Positions 9,401 to 18,134 of a stretch of DNA of 64,000 bases are shown piece after piece (within the stretch, counting starts at the first letter, position 1; the number at the start of each line of letters is the position of its first letter). Under the pieces are notes generated by a model, which did no database searches, was not told the origin of the DNA, and was given only the letters and a program-made list of their open reading frames with translations. The position numbers were made by a program, and so were the translations under genes. Source of the DNA: Planctomycetota bacterium (GTDB lineage Bacteria > Planctomycetota > Phycisphaerae > Tepidisphaerales > Tepidisphaeraceae); the NCBI GenBank assembly GCA_039182125.1, contig JBCDCH010000001.1, positions 62,001 to 126,000 on the forward strand, in the 5' to 3' direction.

Positions 9401-11569
9401 TTAGGAGTCCGGGCTTCCGATCAGGTCCAAAACCGTTGAATTCATGCCGGTTTCATTCACTTCCAGTACGCCCAGATCGCGTTGAAGTTCTAACTCGGAC
9501 AGGTAGAAGCTCACCAAAGCCGCCGTGAAGCCGTCTTGGGCGTCGACCAAGGCGTCTTCGGCCTCGGTGACATCACGCACCTCGGCGCGGCCCAACTCGA
9601 GCAGCAGATTCGCCGCCGCGGCCCGGCGTTCGGCAACGCGAATGGCCTGGGCTTGAATGCGGAGGTTCTCGGCGGCGACGCGGATCGACCGCAGGGCTGA
9701 GAGGATGTCGAATTTCACGGCGTCCTCGAACTCCTGTGCGTCACGAATGGCGCGGTCGAGTTCGATCAACGCCACGCGGTAGGCGTTGCGTTCGGCGGTG
9801 CGTTCGATCGGCAGGTCGAACCGAAACCCGCCGGAGTAGGTTCCGTCTGAAAAGTTTAGGTCGAGGTCGTTATCGAGGTTGCCGCTGAACGGCCCCCGGC
9901 TGCTGCCCACCGCGGCACCGGCGGAGAAGTCGAGCACGCCTTCCAGACCGTCGGCCGCGACGACCACGGCCCGCTGCGCGTCGATCACCTGGGCGAACTC
10001 GATGCTCAGGTCCAACCGATTGGCCAGCGCGATCTTGATCGCCGAGTCGCGGAACAGTCGGTCGGCGTCCTCCAGCGGATTGGCGAACGACGTGTTCTCG
10101 CCGCTGGAGCGGTCCCGGCCCGGTTGGGTGCTTGGCTGAGTTCCAGATTGGGTTCCCGGTCGGGTGGCGGGTCCGGTCGTCGGCCTTGTGGAAGGCCGGG
10201 TGGCGGGCTGGGTCGCGGCATCACCATCGGCCCTGCCGGGGTTGGTGGCGGGTGACGTCGTGGACTGCAGCCTGATCGACGCCATGGCTTCGGTTCCGAT
10301 CACGCGCTCGGCCAACGGTTGCAGCCGCTCAAGTTCCGCCGGGTCCAGTTCGATCGTCGCGTCCGGCGGCAATCCGAGGAACACCTTGAACGCGTCGAGT
10401 TGCTCCTCGTAAAGCTGCTCGGCACTGATCAGACGGGTGAGGGCGTCGAGCTCGTTGTTGACCGCCTGGTCCACCTGAATTCCGGGCAGCTCACCTTCCT
10501 CGAAAAAGGCACGCGATCGTTCGGCGTTGTAGCGCAGTCGGTCGTAGTTGGCCTGGCTGTTGGCGATGGTGTCGAGCGATTGCAACACGCTGAAGTACTG
10601 CGTCGCGACATCCACGGCGAACTCGCGCTTGAACCGTTCGAAGTCCCAGATGGAGTAAATCGCGTTCCGCTCGGCCTGTTGGAGCGGCTCGGTCACGATC
10701 TCGACGCCGGCACCTTGCAGCAACGGGACCGTGATCGACGCATCGGCGAACAGCCCGAATGACTCTTCTTCCGTTCCGCTGAGCAGTTGCGAGAGGTCGA
10801 GGCCGATGCGGGTGGTGAGCAAGGCACCGGTCTTGAACGCCTTGTCGAGGCTCAGCGACGGCGAGACGACCACGCCGCTGGTGTCGGCCCCTTCGAGTTC
10901 GCTCAACACGTCCGCCTCGAGCAGGCCGGCAAAGCGGAACTCGAACTGGTCGCGCTCAAAGTCGAGGTTGAGCGCGGTGATGAACACGCCCTCCTTCGCG
11001 GTCTGGTACGCCCGGCTGTTGCGAGCGCCGATTTTCAGCGCATCAATGAGCGTGAGGACGACGGGTTCGGGTTCGTTGTCGCCGGTGGCCCGTTCGAGAC
11101 GGATCGGGCCGACGAAGCCGGGGTCGGCGGCGGGTGCGGCACTGCCGGGATCGGTGCCGATCTGCGTCGAAAAGACGTCCGTGGCGATCGTCGGCGTGCG
11201 GGTGCCGGTGACGTTGACCTTGCGCTGCGAAGCAACGTGTGCGCTCTCCGGAAGCGGCACGCCACCGGTCACGCCGGCCGGTTCCTTGGGGACGGGTGTG
11301 AGGTACTCCCGGCCGAAGCTCGCCGGGCCCGCGCCGGGCAGTGCCTGGTCGATCATCAGCCGGCGACGAAGTTGGTCTTCGGGCGACTCGATCGAGAACG
11401 GCCGAGTCGTACCAAGGGCTGACGCCTGCTTTTGTTGGATGATGTCGTACGCGGTTTTGTCGGCGTCCTCGACCGCCGCCTCGGGTGACAGACACCCCGC
11501 CACCGAAAGTGCGGCGGCGGTGATGAGAATAGGTTGAAGTCGAGATCGTCCGCCGAAAGACTGCGTCAT
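9401..11569 (-). CDS. TolC-like outer membrane efflux lipoprotein
   Basis: 722 residues. The N terminus is a lipoprotein signal (PILITAAALSVAGC, lipobox cysteine near residue 26). The rest is dominated by long helices with the repeat organisation of the outer membrane efflux protein family, for example TAERNAYRVALIELDRAIRD and RRAAAANLLLELGRAEVRDV. Two oddities are visible: an extended N-terminal region of ~150 residues before the first OEP-like part, and a low-complexity Thr/Pro/Arg/Gln linker in the middle (codons at about 10115-10215, TQPATRPSTRPTTGPATRPG). It is the first gene of the export operon and is expected to form the outer membrane exit channel. Confidence 0.88.
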   Translation of the reverse strand: MTQSFGGRSRLQPILITAAALSVAGCLSPEAAVEDADKTAYDIIQQKQASALGTTRPFSIESPEDQLRRRLMIDQALPGAGPASFGREYLTPVPKEPAGVTGGVPLPESAHVASQRKVNVTGTRTPTIATDVFSTQIGTDPGSAAPAADPGFVGPIRLERATGDNEPEPVVLTLIDALKIGARNSRAYQTAKEGVFITALNLDFERDQFEFRFAGLLEADVLSELEGADTSGVVVSPSLSLDKAFKTGALLTTRIGLDLSQLLSGTEEESFGLFADASITVPLLQGAGVEIVTEPLQQAERNAIYSIWDFERFKREFAVDVATQYFSVLQSLDTIANSQANYDRLRYNAERSRAFFEEGELPGIQVDQAVNNELDALTRLISAEQLYEEQLDAFKVFLGLPPDATIELDPAELERLQPLAERVIGTEAMASIRLQSTTSPATNPGRADGDAATQPATRPSTRPTTGPATRPGTQSGTQPSTQPGRDRSSGENTSFANPLEDADRLFRDSAIKIALANRLDLSIEFAQVIDAQRAVVVAADGLEGVLDFSAGAAVGSSRGPFSGNLDNDLDLNFSDGTYSGGFRFDLPIERTAERNAYRVALIELDRAIRDAQEFEDAVKFDILSALRSIRVAAENLRIQAQAIRVAERRAAAANLLLELGRAEVRDVTEAEDALVDAQDGFTAALVSFYLSELELQRDLGVLEVNETGMNSTVLDLIGSPDS

Positions 11570-11665
11570 GCCGACTTAACGCTATCAGGAAGCGCTGGTT
11601 CGGTCACCGAATGTTCTTTTTGGCACACGTCAGTTCATGTCGATCGGGCTGGACGGCACCTTGGG

Positions 11666-13477
11666 TCAGTTCATGGTGATGTCAGCCCCGTCGCGCGTGA
11701 GCTCGATTTGGCGGGTCTTGGTCGTGCCGTCGGGGAGGGTGACGGTGATGTCGTAAGTGCCGAGATGGCCTCGCACTTGGGCGAGCCCGTCGTCGTCGGT
11801 AGTGCGGACCATGTCGGTGTGCCATTGATCGAGGACGAGCTCGCGCCAGGTATGGGCATGGTTGCGGGGCTGGTAATCCTCGTCGAACATGGCCGCCCGT
11901 GGTCGCCAGTGATTGCCGGCATAGAAGCCCCACACCAAAAACCCGTCGACATCTTCGTGGCTGTATGCGGCGATGAGCGTGTCACGCAGGAAGTCGGCTT
12001 GAAGTTGATCGTCGTCGACGTCGAGGTCGTACTCGGTGACCTTGATGGCCAGGCCGAACTCGGCGATGCGGTCGTAGATCGCGAGTTGGGTTTCGGGTGC
12101 GGTCAGGCTGTAGCCGAAGTGCCCTTGCACGCCTACGCCGTCGATCGGTGCGCCGGCGTTGAGGAGCATCTGGATGATCTCGTAGTATCGCTGATGGTGC
12201 GGCGTGTTGGTTGAACCACCGGCGGCGAGGATGCCCCAGTCGTTGATGTACCACTTCGTGTCATCCGCACCGGCGGCCGTGGCGGCTTCATCGGCGGCTT
12301 CGAACCACTCGGCCATCACCTCGTCGCCGAGGATGTCCATGACGTCGTGGTTGTTGAACGGCTCGTTCAGCGCGTCCCATTCGTCGATCCGTCCCGCATG
12401 GGTGGTCACGGTCTCGCGAACATGCGTGTAGATCTCGGCGCGAAGTTTCTCGGGCTCGTCGGCGAGAGCTTGCAATCGTTCGGGCAGGTTCGGCCAGCCG
12501 GGCCAGACCAGGACATGCCCCCGGACGGTTTTGTCGTGTTGGTCCAACCACGAGAGCGCGGCGTCGATGTCGGCGGGCTTGGACACGCCAAAGTCGTTGA
12601 ATTCCATGAACGGCCATTTCAGATCGTTCTCGAAAACGACTTCGTTGAAGAACTCGTCGACGATGTCGCGGTACCAGTCGTCGGCGGGTTCCGTGCCTGC
12701 CAGCCGGTTGGCAACGACGGCGGAGCCGAAGGCGAATGCGTTGCGAGTCTGGTCGATCTCGACACGCACGCCTTCGACGGGATTGCCGGCGGCATCGACG
12801 ACGCGGACGGTCAGGTCGGCGGTACGGATTTGCTCGATGTGCTCCAGCGCTGCCTGGCGCCATGCCGCGTCGTCCTCGCGTCCCGAGTAGCTCACCGGGG
12901 TTTTCGGGAGGTCGGCCGTTCCGAGCGCGTCGCCGTAGTGAAGGACCTCCACGCCGGCGATGTCCACGGTCTGATTGGAGAACCCGGTGTTGATGCAGAT
13001 CTGGGAATCACCCGCGTCGAAGTCTCGGCCCGCGATGAAAGGCACGTCGATCCGCTTCCAAGCGCCGGCGGTGCTCGACTCGAAGTTGACCGACGTGTCG
13101 TAGCCGTCGCGATTGAGTTGGAAGACGATGCCCGCCGTGCCCGACCCGGTCATGCTCTCGGCACATCGCATGTAAAACCTGGCGTGCAGCACGTCGCCGC
13201 GTTTGATCGGTTTGTCCGGGAAGAACTGAAGCTGGATGTCCCACGGGTTGCTTGGTTGCCCGATGGTCTGGACCCGAAACGCCTTTGCGTCGGGCGGCAG
13301 ATCGCCGCCTGCGTCCTTGTCCACGTCGACCACGACAACCTCGGCCATGTCCGGATCGGGCAGGTGAACCTCAAGCTTTTCGACCGTCGGTCCGTCGATC
13401 AGCGGCGTCCCACCATCGGGAAGGTCATCGGCAGCAATGCACAGAAGTGCGACGAAGCAAAGGAGAAGGCGTTGCAT
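11666..13477 (-). CDS. Secreted endo-1,4-beta-xylanase, glycoside hydrolase family 10
   Basis: 603 residues. The signal peptide is MQRLLLCFVALLCIAADD. Residues ~30-180 form a carbohydrate-binding-like beta-sandwich (FYMRCAESMTGSGTAGIVFQ). The GH10 barrel spans about residues 240-550. The acid/base glutamate is E372 in WDALNEPFNNHD and the nucleophile is E482 in IKVTEYDLDVDD; the DLKWPFME and RGHVLVWPGW stretches also match GH10 enzymes. A short beta-rich tail follows. It would cut xylan chains outside the cytoplasm. It lies downstream of the LacI regulator and pseudopilin genes on the same strand, but a terminator separates it from the pseudopilin, so it probably has its own promoter. Confidence 0.94.
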   Translation of the reverse strand: MQRLLLCFVALLCIAADDLPDGGTPLIDGPTVEKLEVHLPDPDMAEVVVVDVDKDAGGDLPPDAKAFRVQTIGQPSNPWDIQLQFFPDKPIKRGDVLHARFYMRCAESMTGSGTAGIVFQLNRDGYDTSVNFESSTAGAWKRIDVPFIAGRDFDAGDSQICINTGFSNQTVDIAGVEVLHYGDALGTADLPKTPVSYSGREDDAAWRQAALEHIEQIRTADLTVRVVDAAGNPVEGVRVEIDQTRNAFAFGSAVVANRLAGTEPADDWYRDIVDEFFNEVVFENDLKWPFMEFNDFGVSKPADIDAALSWLDQHDKTVRGHVLVWPGWPNLPERLQALADEPEKLRAEIYTHVRETVTTHAGRIDEWDALNEPFNNHDVMDILGDEVMAEWFEAADEAATAAGADDTKWYINDWGILAAGGSTNTPHHQRYYEIIQMLLNAGAPIDGVGVQGHFGYSLTAPETQLAIYDRIAEFGLAIKVTEYDLDVDDDQLQADFLRDTLIAAYSHEDVDGFLVWGFYAGNHWRPRAAMFDEDYQPRNHAHTWRELVLDQWHTDMVRTTDDDGLAQVRGHLGTYDITVTLPDGTTKTRQIELTRDGADITMN

Positions 13478-13504
13478 GGCGTTGGTCCCGGTGGAGTAGC
13501 GGGC

Positions 13505-13539
13505 GAAACAAAAACATCCGGCCGCGATCAGGCGGCCGG
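13505..13539 (-). terminator. Rho-independent terminator after the pseudopilin gene
   Basis: A perfect 8-bp stem (CCGGCCGC at 13518-13525 with GCGGCCGG at 13532-13539, six-base loop) is followed on the minus strand by a T-rich run (ATGTTTTTGTTTC). It lies 21 bases after the pseudopilin stop codon. Confidence 0.8.
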
Positions 13540-13559
13540 GTGCCGTGAGAAGTGATCGA

Positions 13560-14522
13560 TCAGTTGGGCGTGGGGACGTTGATCTGACCGCGCGTCATCT
13601 CGGTCTGGAACTGGTCACGCACGCGGTAGCTTTCGACGTGGCCGTCGGCACTAAGAGCATTGACGAGTGAATCGCCATTGTGACGGAAGCGAATGTTGCC
13701 GCCATTCTGGTCACCATCGGTGTTGAACTGGCCGAGGCCGTCCGTGATGTCGATGGAGTTGCCGGGGTTCATCCACTCGATGCCCGGGGTGAGGCTGTAG
13801 TCGTCGGTGAGATACGTGTCGTAGTAAAAGCGGAACGCGTCGAGCCGGTATGCACCAGAGAAGGCACCCCAGTTGAGGTCGACTTCCGGGGTATCCGGGT
13901 CATCGAATGTGCTGGGCACTTGTGCACCGTCGAAGATCAGTACAACGCTCGAAGAGTTCGTCACACGTGTGATCTTGTAAGGCCGTGACCAGTAGGGTTG
14001 GCCGGAAGTACTCGTGGCGTTTTTGTATCCGTCTTGGTCACCCATGTTTGGCATGAGACGCGGGTGGGCCGAGTAGTGCGTGAGCTGCGTCTGTGCGTCA
14101 GCCGATATCTCGCTGGCAATGGCCGTTGGGCACTCGTAAACCTGGCGAACCTTGGCACGCCCCTGCTCGGCCGCGTCGTCATCGGCGTAGTTGCCGGAGC
14201 CGCCGCCGATCAGAGAATGGATCAGGACCGTCCAGTCGGCACCGCTGTCGCCGTTGTCGACCGTCGCGGTACTCCCGTCAGTTCGGGCCAACCCGTCCCA
14301 GAAACCGTATGGCAACGTGTTGTTGTTCTCGTTGACGTAGATCATGATGCCTTGACCGATCGACCGCTGGTTTGCGGCGCAGGCGACGGTTTGAGCCTGG
14401 GCACGCGCCGATTGCAGCGACGGCAGCAGGATGGAGATCAGCAATGCGATAATGCCGATCACGACGAGCAACTCCACGAGCGTGAAGCCCGAGCGTTGCG
14501 AAAACTTCTTCGAACAGTTCAT
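13560..14522 (-). CDS. Pseudopilin-like protein with H-x9-DG C-terminal domain
   Basis: 320 residues. The N terminus carries a type IV prepilin/pseudopilin motif ([18 protein letters not shown]), with cleavage expected before the phenylalanine, then a single hydrophobic helix and a long soluble domain. Near the C terminus the sequence [20 protein letters not shown] is the H-x9-DG motif of the large planctomycete family related to DUF1559. Such proteins are exported and anchored by the N-terminal helix; their role is not established. A strong AGGAGG site precedes the ATG. It lies 83 bases after the LacI gene. Confidence 0.92.
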   Translation of the reverse strand: MNCSKKFSQRSGFTLVELLVVIGIIALLISILLPSLQSARAQAQTVACAANQRSIGQGIMIYVNENNNTLPYGFWDGLARTDGSTATVDNGDSGADWTVLIHSLIGGGSGNYADDDAAEQGRAKVRQVYECPTAIASEISADAQTQLTHYSAHPRLMPNMGDQDGYKNATSTSGQPYWSRPYKITRVTNSSSVVLIFDGAQVPSTFDDPDTPEVDLNWGAFSGAYRLDAFRFYYDTYLTDDYSLTPGIEWMNPGNSIDITDGLGQFNTDGDQNGGNIRFRHNGDSLVNALSADGHVESYRVRDQFQTEMTRGQINVPTPN

Positions 14523-14605
14523 AACAAACCTCCTACAGGTTGCGATTGGGCCATCCCACGGACGGCCAAGGTCGGTCGCGACGGATCAACGCCGCGGCAG
14601 ATGAG

Positions 14606-15790
14606 TCAGGTGTCGTCCTCCACTCGGGTTGCTCCGGATCGTGGTGGTGCGGTCGACGCTCGAACGATGACGTGTTCATCGAGAATGTGCTTCGCTTGTG
14701 CGGCTGTGTCATCGACCTCGAGCCCCTTGTTGTCGCGGTCGAGTGCGTCAAGCATCAACGTCGCCCCGAGTCGGCCCAGTGCATCGGCCGGGACGTCCAC
14801 CGTCGTCAGTGCAGGTGACGTATACGCCGTCGGATACACGTCGTTGAAACAGCAAACGCTTACGTCGTCAGGCACCTTGACGCCTCGTTTGACCAGGAAG
14901 TGAAGCAGCTCGATGCCCTCCGAATGGGAGTATCCCATGATGGCCGTCGGGCGATCGGCAGGTTTTCCGGACAGTGCGTCGAAGAACATCGACAGGAATG
15001 CATCGCGTGTCACATGCTCGACCCGCGTTCGCATCCCATGCTTTTCGGCCTGATTGACGAACGACTTGGCCCGCGTTGTTTTGCTGAAGTGATCGATGCA
15101 CTCGGTATTGATCCACATCCAGGTATGCCGATGACCTAGATCGGCGAGGTGATCCGTGAGCAGCCGAGCACCGTTGTCATCGTCGGGCAGTGCGACCGGC
15201 CGAAGCTCCTCATCGGTGACGTTGAGCAACACGATCGGCTTGCGGACTTCGCGGAGGTAGTCGCGGAGTGCATCGGACATGGCGTGCATCGCGATGCAGC
15301 CATCGAGCCCGTAACCGTCCACAATGCGTGACCAACTGGGGTGGGTGTTGTTGTGATGATCGGGGGCGGCGTTGGCTCCGACGGGTATAAACACAAGGTG
15401 GTAGCCAGCTTGGCTGAGGTGTCGGGTTAGCGCCCGAATCATCGGCTCGTACACGCTGTCGAGGATCGGGGCGTCACCGGTGTAGAGCAGTCCGATCGTG
15501 TGGGTGCTCCCGGCCGCCAACGCGCGAGCCCTGAGGTCCGGCAGATAACCGAGGGCGCGGGCAGCCTCTTGTACGCGGGCCTGGGTCTCGGGACGGACCA
15601 ACGCCCGGACGCCGTCGGCCGACCGACCCGCACCGAGTACCCGGCTCACCGTGGCCTTGGACAAACCGCAATATCGGGCGATGTCTGCGATCGTCGGCCG
15701 GTCACCCGTTGGTGCCTTCGACACCAATTGCGGCGCGGATGACAGCGCGGTGGGTGAAAGCGAGCGGGATACGAATGAAACCGGTTTCAT
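14606..15790 (-). CDS. LacI-family transcriptional regulator
   Basis: 394 residues. The helix-turn-helix is at residues ~33-52 (TIADIARYCGLSKATVSRVL), followed by the hinge region (LGYLPDLRARALAAGSTHTI) and a periplasmic-binding-protein-like sensor domain. There is an unusual 32-residue extension before the helix-turn-helix. In-frame GTG/TTG codons just before it are alternative starts, but the ATG at 15790 fits the predicted promoter. Two perfect palindromes lie at the promoter and the start codon, so autoregulation is likely. The neighbouring GH10 and GH3 genes point to xylan-derived sugars as inducers; this is inference. Confidence 0.95.
   Translation of the reverse strand: MKPVSFVSRSLSPTALSSAPQLVSKAPTGDRPTIADIARYCGLSKATVSRVLGAGRSADGVRALVRPETQARVQEAARALGYLPDLRARALAAGSTHTIGLLYTGDAPILDSVYEPMIRALTRHLSQAGYHLVFIPVGANAAPDHHNNTHPSWSRIVDGYGLDGCIAMHAMSDALRDYLREVRKPIVLLNVTDEELRPVALPDDDNGARLLTDHLADLGHRHTWMWINTECIDHFSKTTRAKSFVNQAEKHGMRTRVEHVTRDAFLSMFFDALSGKPADRPTAIMGYSHSEGIELLHFLVKRGVKVPDDVSVCCFNDVYPTAYTSPALTTVDVPADALGRLGATLMLDALDRDNKGLEVDDTAAQAKHILDEHVIVRASTAPPRSGATRVEDDT
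15775..15790. promoter_or_regulatory. LacI-type operator overlapping the LacI start codon
   Basis: ATGAAACCGGTTTCAT is a perfect 16-bp palindrome with the central CG typical of LacI-family operators. Its last three bases are the complement of the LacI gene's ATG. Confidence 0.7.
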
Positions 15791-15804
15791 CGCGGATCAC
15801 CGCG

Positions 15805-15822
15805 AATGTAACCGGTTACATT
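15805..15822. promoter_or_regulatory. LacI-type operator within the LacI promoter
   Basis: AATGTAACCGGTTACATT is a perfect 18-bp palindrome. Its centre lies 31 bp (about three helical turns) from the centre of the operator at 15775-15790. It covers the predicted -10 element and most of the spacer. Confidence 0.75.
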
Positions 15823-15832
15823 GCGGGGTCAA
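15805..15832 (-). promoter_or_regulatory. Predicted sigma-70 promoter of the LacI gene
   Basis: On the minus strand, TTGACC (15832-15827), a 16-base spacer and TACATT (15810-15805) form a good promoter. Transcription would start about 8 bases before the ATG at 15790. A CGCGG-ATCA-CCGCG inverted repeat fills the space between the -10 element and the ATG. Confidence 0.55.
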
Positions 15833-15939
15833 CCCCTGTGCTCAATTGTCACGCACCTCGCCCGGTGTTCCGGTTTTGAGCCGCTAAACAGCGATTCGCG
15901 ACAGGCCGCTCGACCCGCCTCGACGTCGCAGCATCCCGG

Positions 15940-18063
15940 TCAGCCGCGCAGTTGTACGCGTTGCCCCGTTTCGGGGGTGTCGGAAATCGGGCTTGATGGA
16001 CCGACGTACACCTCTGTGCCGCCGTCGTGCTTGCTCCACACGCCGTCGTTGCCCACCACCCCGAGCGCTCGTTCGGACAGTTCGATCGAAGCGATTGCGG
16101 AGGCGCCTGCTTCGACGGGCACCGACGCCAGGCCCGCCAATGCCCAACGTGGCGTCGGCACCGACGCACCGGTGAGGCGGACGTACGCCTGCACCGTTTC
16201 CGTCACAGCCCTGTCGCCATCGTTCGTGAGTTCGACTTCGACGTGTTGCGGGCCGGCAGCCTTGGCGCTCGCGTAGCGGATCGGTGCGTAGCTCAGTCCG
16301 TATCCAAAGGGGAACTTGGGCGTGCCGGTGAAGTAGCGGTAGGTGCGGCCATTGCCGGTTCCGCCTTGGTCGGCGGGATACATGTTGTAGTTGTCGAACG
16401 GCGGCAGATCGCTGCCACTCTCGTACCAGGTGAACGGCAGCCGGCCGCTCGGTGACACGTTGCCGAAGATCACGTCGGCGATCGCGGTACCGCCCTGCTC
16501 GCCCGGGTAGCCGACCCAGAGGATCGCGTCGGCTAGTTCGTCGAGTTCCGGCTCGCAGATCGCCGAGCCACCGAAGAGCACGACGACCAACGGCTTGCCG
16601 TGACGGGCGGTTTTCTCGCGGATGTCGCGCAGGTACTGCAACTGGTTCGGCGGCAAGCCCAGGTTCGGCCGGTCGCCCGTCGCATCGCTGGCCAACGCTT
16701 CGCCCTCCTCGCCTTCGAGCATCGGCGAGATGCCCAGCGCCGCAACGACGACCTGCGTCTCGGCGATCGTGCCAAGGCTCCAGTCGTGCGGGTTGAGGTT
16801 CGGCGTGCTCAGCAGGCAGCCCTTCCAGTAGTCGATTACGCAACCGACGTCGGCCGCGGCGGCGAGACCCTCGTACACGGTGACGACGTGCGAGCTGGTG
16901 CCGAAGTAGTTGCCGAGCATGACGTCGACGTCCGTGGCGAGCGCGCCGACAAGCAGCATGTGCCGCGTGTCCTTCCGGCTCAGCGGGAGGATGTTGTCAT
17001 GGTTCTTCAACAACACGAGGGACCGTTGGGCGGCCTCGCAGGCAAGGGCGGTGTGCTCGGGCTTGCGAACGATCGCCTCGGCCTCGGCGTGCCAGTCGCG
17101 GCCTTCCGGTTCGGGGTCGAACATGCCCAGCCGAACGCGGATGTCCATCAACCTCGTCACGCACACGTCGATGTCAGCCTCGGTGATGAGCCCTTCGTCG
17201 ATGGCTTCGAGCAGGTGGTCGTAGCTCACACCGCAGTTCAGATCGCAGCCGTGCTTGACCGCCAGCGCGGCCGACTCGGTGAAGTTTTTCGTGACCTTCT
17301 GGTGTTCGTGGAAGTCGCGAATCGCCCAGCAGTCGCTGGTGAAGTACCCGTCGAACTGCCATTGCTCGCGGAGGATGTCATCCATCAGCACCGGGTGAGC
17401 GCAGCACGGGTGACCGTCGACGCGGTTGTACGCACCCATCACGCCCATGACGCCGGCGTCGACGACGAGTGAACGGAATGCGGGCAGGTAGGTTTCGTGC
17501 AGGTCCTTGTCGGAGACCTTAACGTCGAAGACGTGCCGTAGCGGCTCCGGCCCCGAGTGAACGGCGTAGTGCTTGGCACAAGCGGCGATCTTCAGGTGCT
17601 CGCGGTCGTCACCCTGCAGGCCGCCGACGAACGTGCAGCCGAGTTGACCGGTGAGGTACGGGTCTTCGCCATAGGTTTCGTGGCCACGCCCCCACCGCGG
17701 ATCGCGGAAGATGTTCACGTTCGGCGACCAGTAGGTCAGGCCTTGGTACCGGGCGCGGCTGTCGTTGGCCGCGGCCGCATGATACTTGGCCCGGCCCTCG
17801 TCCCCGATCGCTGATGCGACGCGGCCGATCAGCTCCGGCGCGAACGTCGCACCGAGGTTGATCGCCTGCGGAAACACCGTCGCCCGCCCGGCCCTTGCGA
17901 CGCCGTGCAGGCCTTCGTTCCACCAGTTGTAAGCGGGAATCCCGAGCCGTTCGATGGGCTTGGCTTCGTGCAGCATCTGGCCACACTTTTCCTCAAGCGT
18001 CAGTTGAGAGACAAGGTCACGAACGCGCTGTTCGCGCGGAAGAGATGGGTCGCGGAAAGACAT
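15940..18063 (-). CDS. Glycoside hydrolase family 3, beta-xylosidase-like
   Basis: 707 residues with no signal peptide, so probably cytoplasmic. The N-terminal GH3 barrel contains YNWWNEGLHGVARAG, AKHYAVHSGPEPLRH and the nucleophile D244 in GYFTSDCWAIRD, all typical of the plant/bacterial beta-xylosidase branch. The C-terminal alpha/beta sandwich contains VVVLFGGSAICEP, and the sequence ends with a fibronectin type III-like domain (VEVELTNDGDRAVTETVQAY). It would release xylose or arabinose from short xylo-oligosaccharides made by the nearby GH10 enzyme. A promoter-like TACGTT lies six bases before the ATG, so the mRNA may be leaderless. Confidence 0.93.
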   Translation of the reverse strand: MSFRDPSLPREQRVRDLVSQLTLEEKCGQMLHEAKPIERLGIPAYNWWNEGLHGVARAGRATVFPQAINLGATFAPELIGRVASAIGDEGRAKYHAAAANDSRARYQGLTYWSPNVNIFRDPRWGRGHETYGEDPYLTGQLGCTFVGGLQGDDREHLKIAACAKHYAVHSGPEPLRHVFDVKVSDKDLHETYLPAFRSLVVDAGVMGVMGAYNRVDGHPCCAHPVLMDDILREQWQFDGYFTSDCWAIRDFHEHQKVTKNFTESAALAVKHGCDLNCGVSYDHLLEAIDEGLITEADIDVCVTRLMDIRVRLGMFDPEPEGRDWHAEAEAIVRKPEHTALACEAAQRSLVLLKNHDNILPLSRKDTRHMLLVGALATDVDVMLGNYFGTSSHVVTVYEGLAAAADVGCVIDYWKGCLLSTPNLNPHDWSLGTIAETQVVVAALGISPMLEGEEGEALASDATGDRPNLGLPPNQLQYLRDIREKTARHGKPLVVVLFGGSAICEPELDELADAILWVGYPGEQGGTAIADVIFGNVSPSGRLPFTWYESGSDLPPFDNYNMYPADQGGTGNGRTYRYFTGTPKFPFGYGLSYAPIRYASAKAAGPQHVEVELTNDGDRAVTETVQAYVRLTGASVPTPRWALAGLASVPVEAGASAIASIELSERALGVVGNDGVWSKHDGGTEVYVGPSSPISDTPETGQRVQLRG

Positions 18064-18069
18064 GAGCGG

Positions 18070-18097
18070 AACGTAGCGAAAACGGCGCGAAAGTCAC
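18070..18097 (-). promoter_or_regulatory. Predicted leaderless promoter of the GH3 gene
   Basis: GTGACT (18097-18092), a 16-base spacer and TACGTT (18075-18070) lie so that the start site would coincide with the ATG at 18063 (six bases between). Confidence 0.45.
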
Positions 18098-18121
18098 CGG
18101 GGTGTAGTTCGCCGGCATGAC

Positions 18122-18134
18122 GAAACACGGTTTC
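18122..18134. promoter_or_regulatory. Possible LacI-type operator upstream of the GH3 gene
   Basis: GAAAC-ACG-GTTTC shares both half-sites with the operator at 15775-15790 but has a three-base centre. It overlaps the stop codon of the TIR gene and lies about 65 bases before the GH3 start. Confidence 0.35.

Noticed and set aside
11599-11628. TTCGG-TCA-CCGAA followed by TTCTTTTTGG as a terminator
   Set aside because: The T-run is on the plus side, but both flanking genes are on the minus strand, and the stem is only five bases.
11629-11674. GTCAGTTCAT repeated at 11629 and 11665 as a regulatory direct repeat
   Set aside because: One copy is the end of the GH10 coding sequence; two 10-base copies alone are not convincing.
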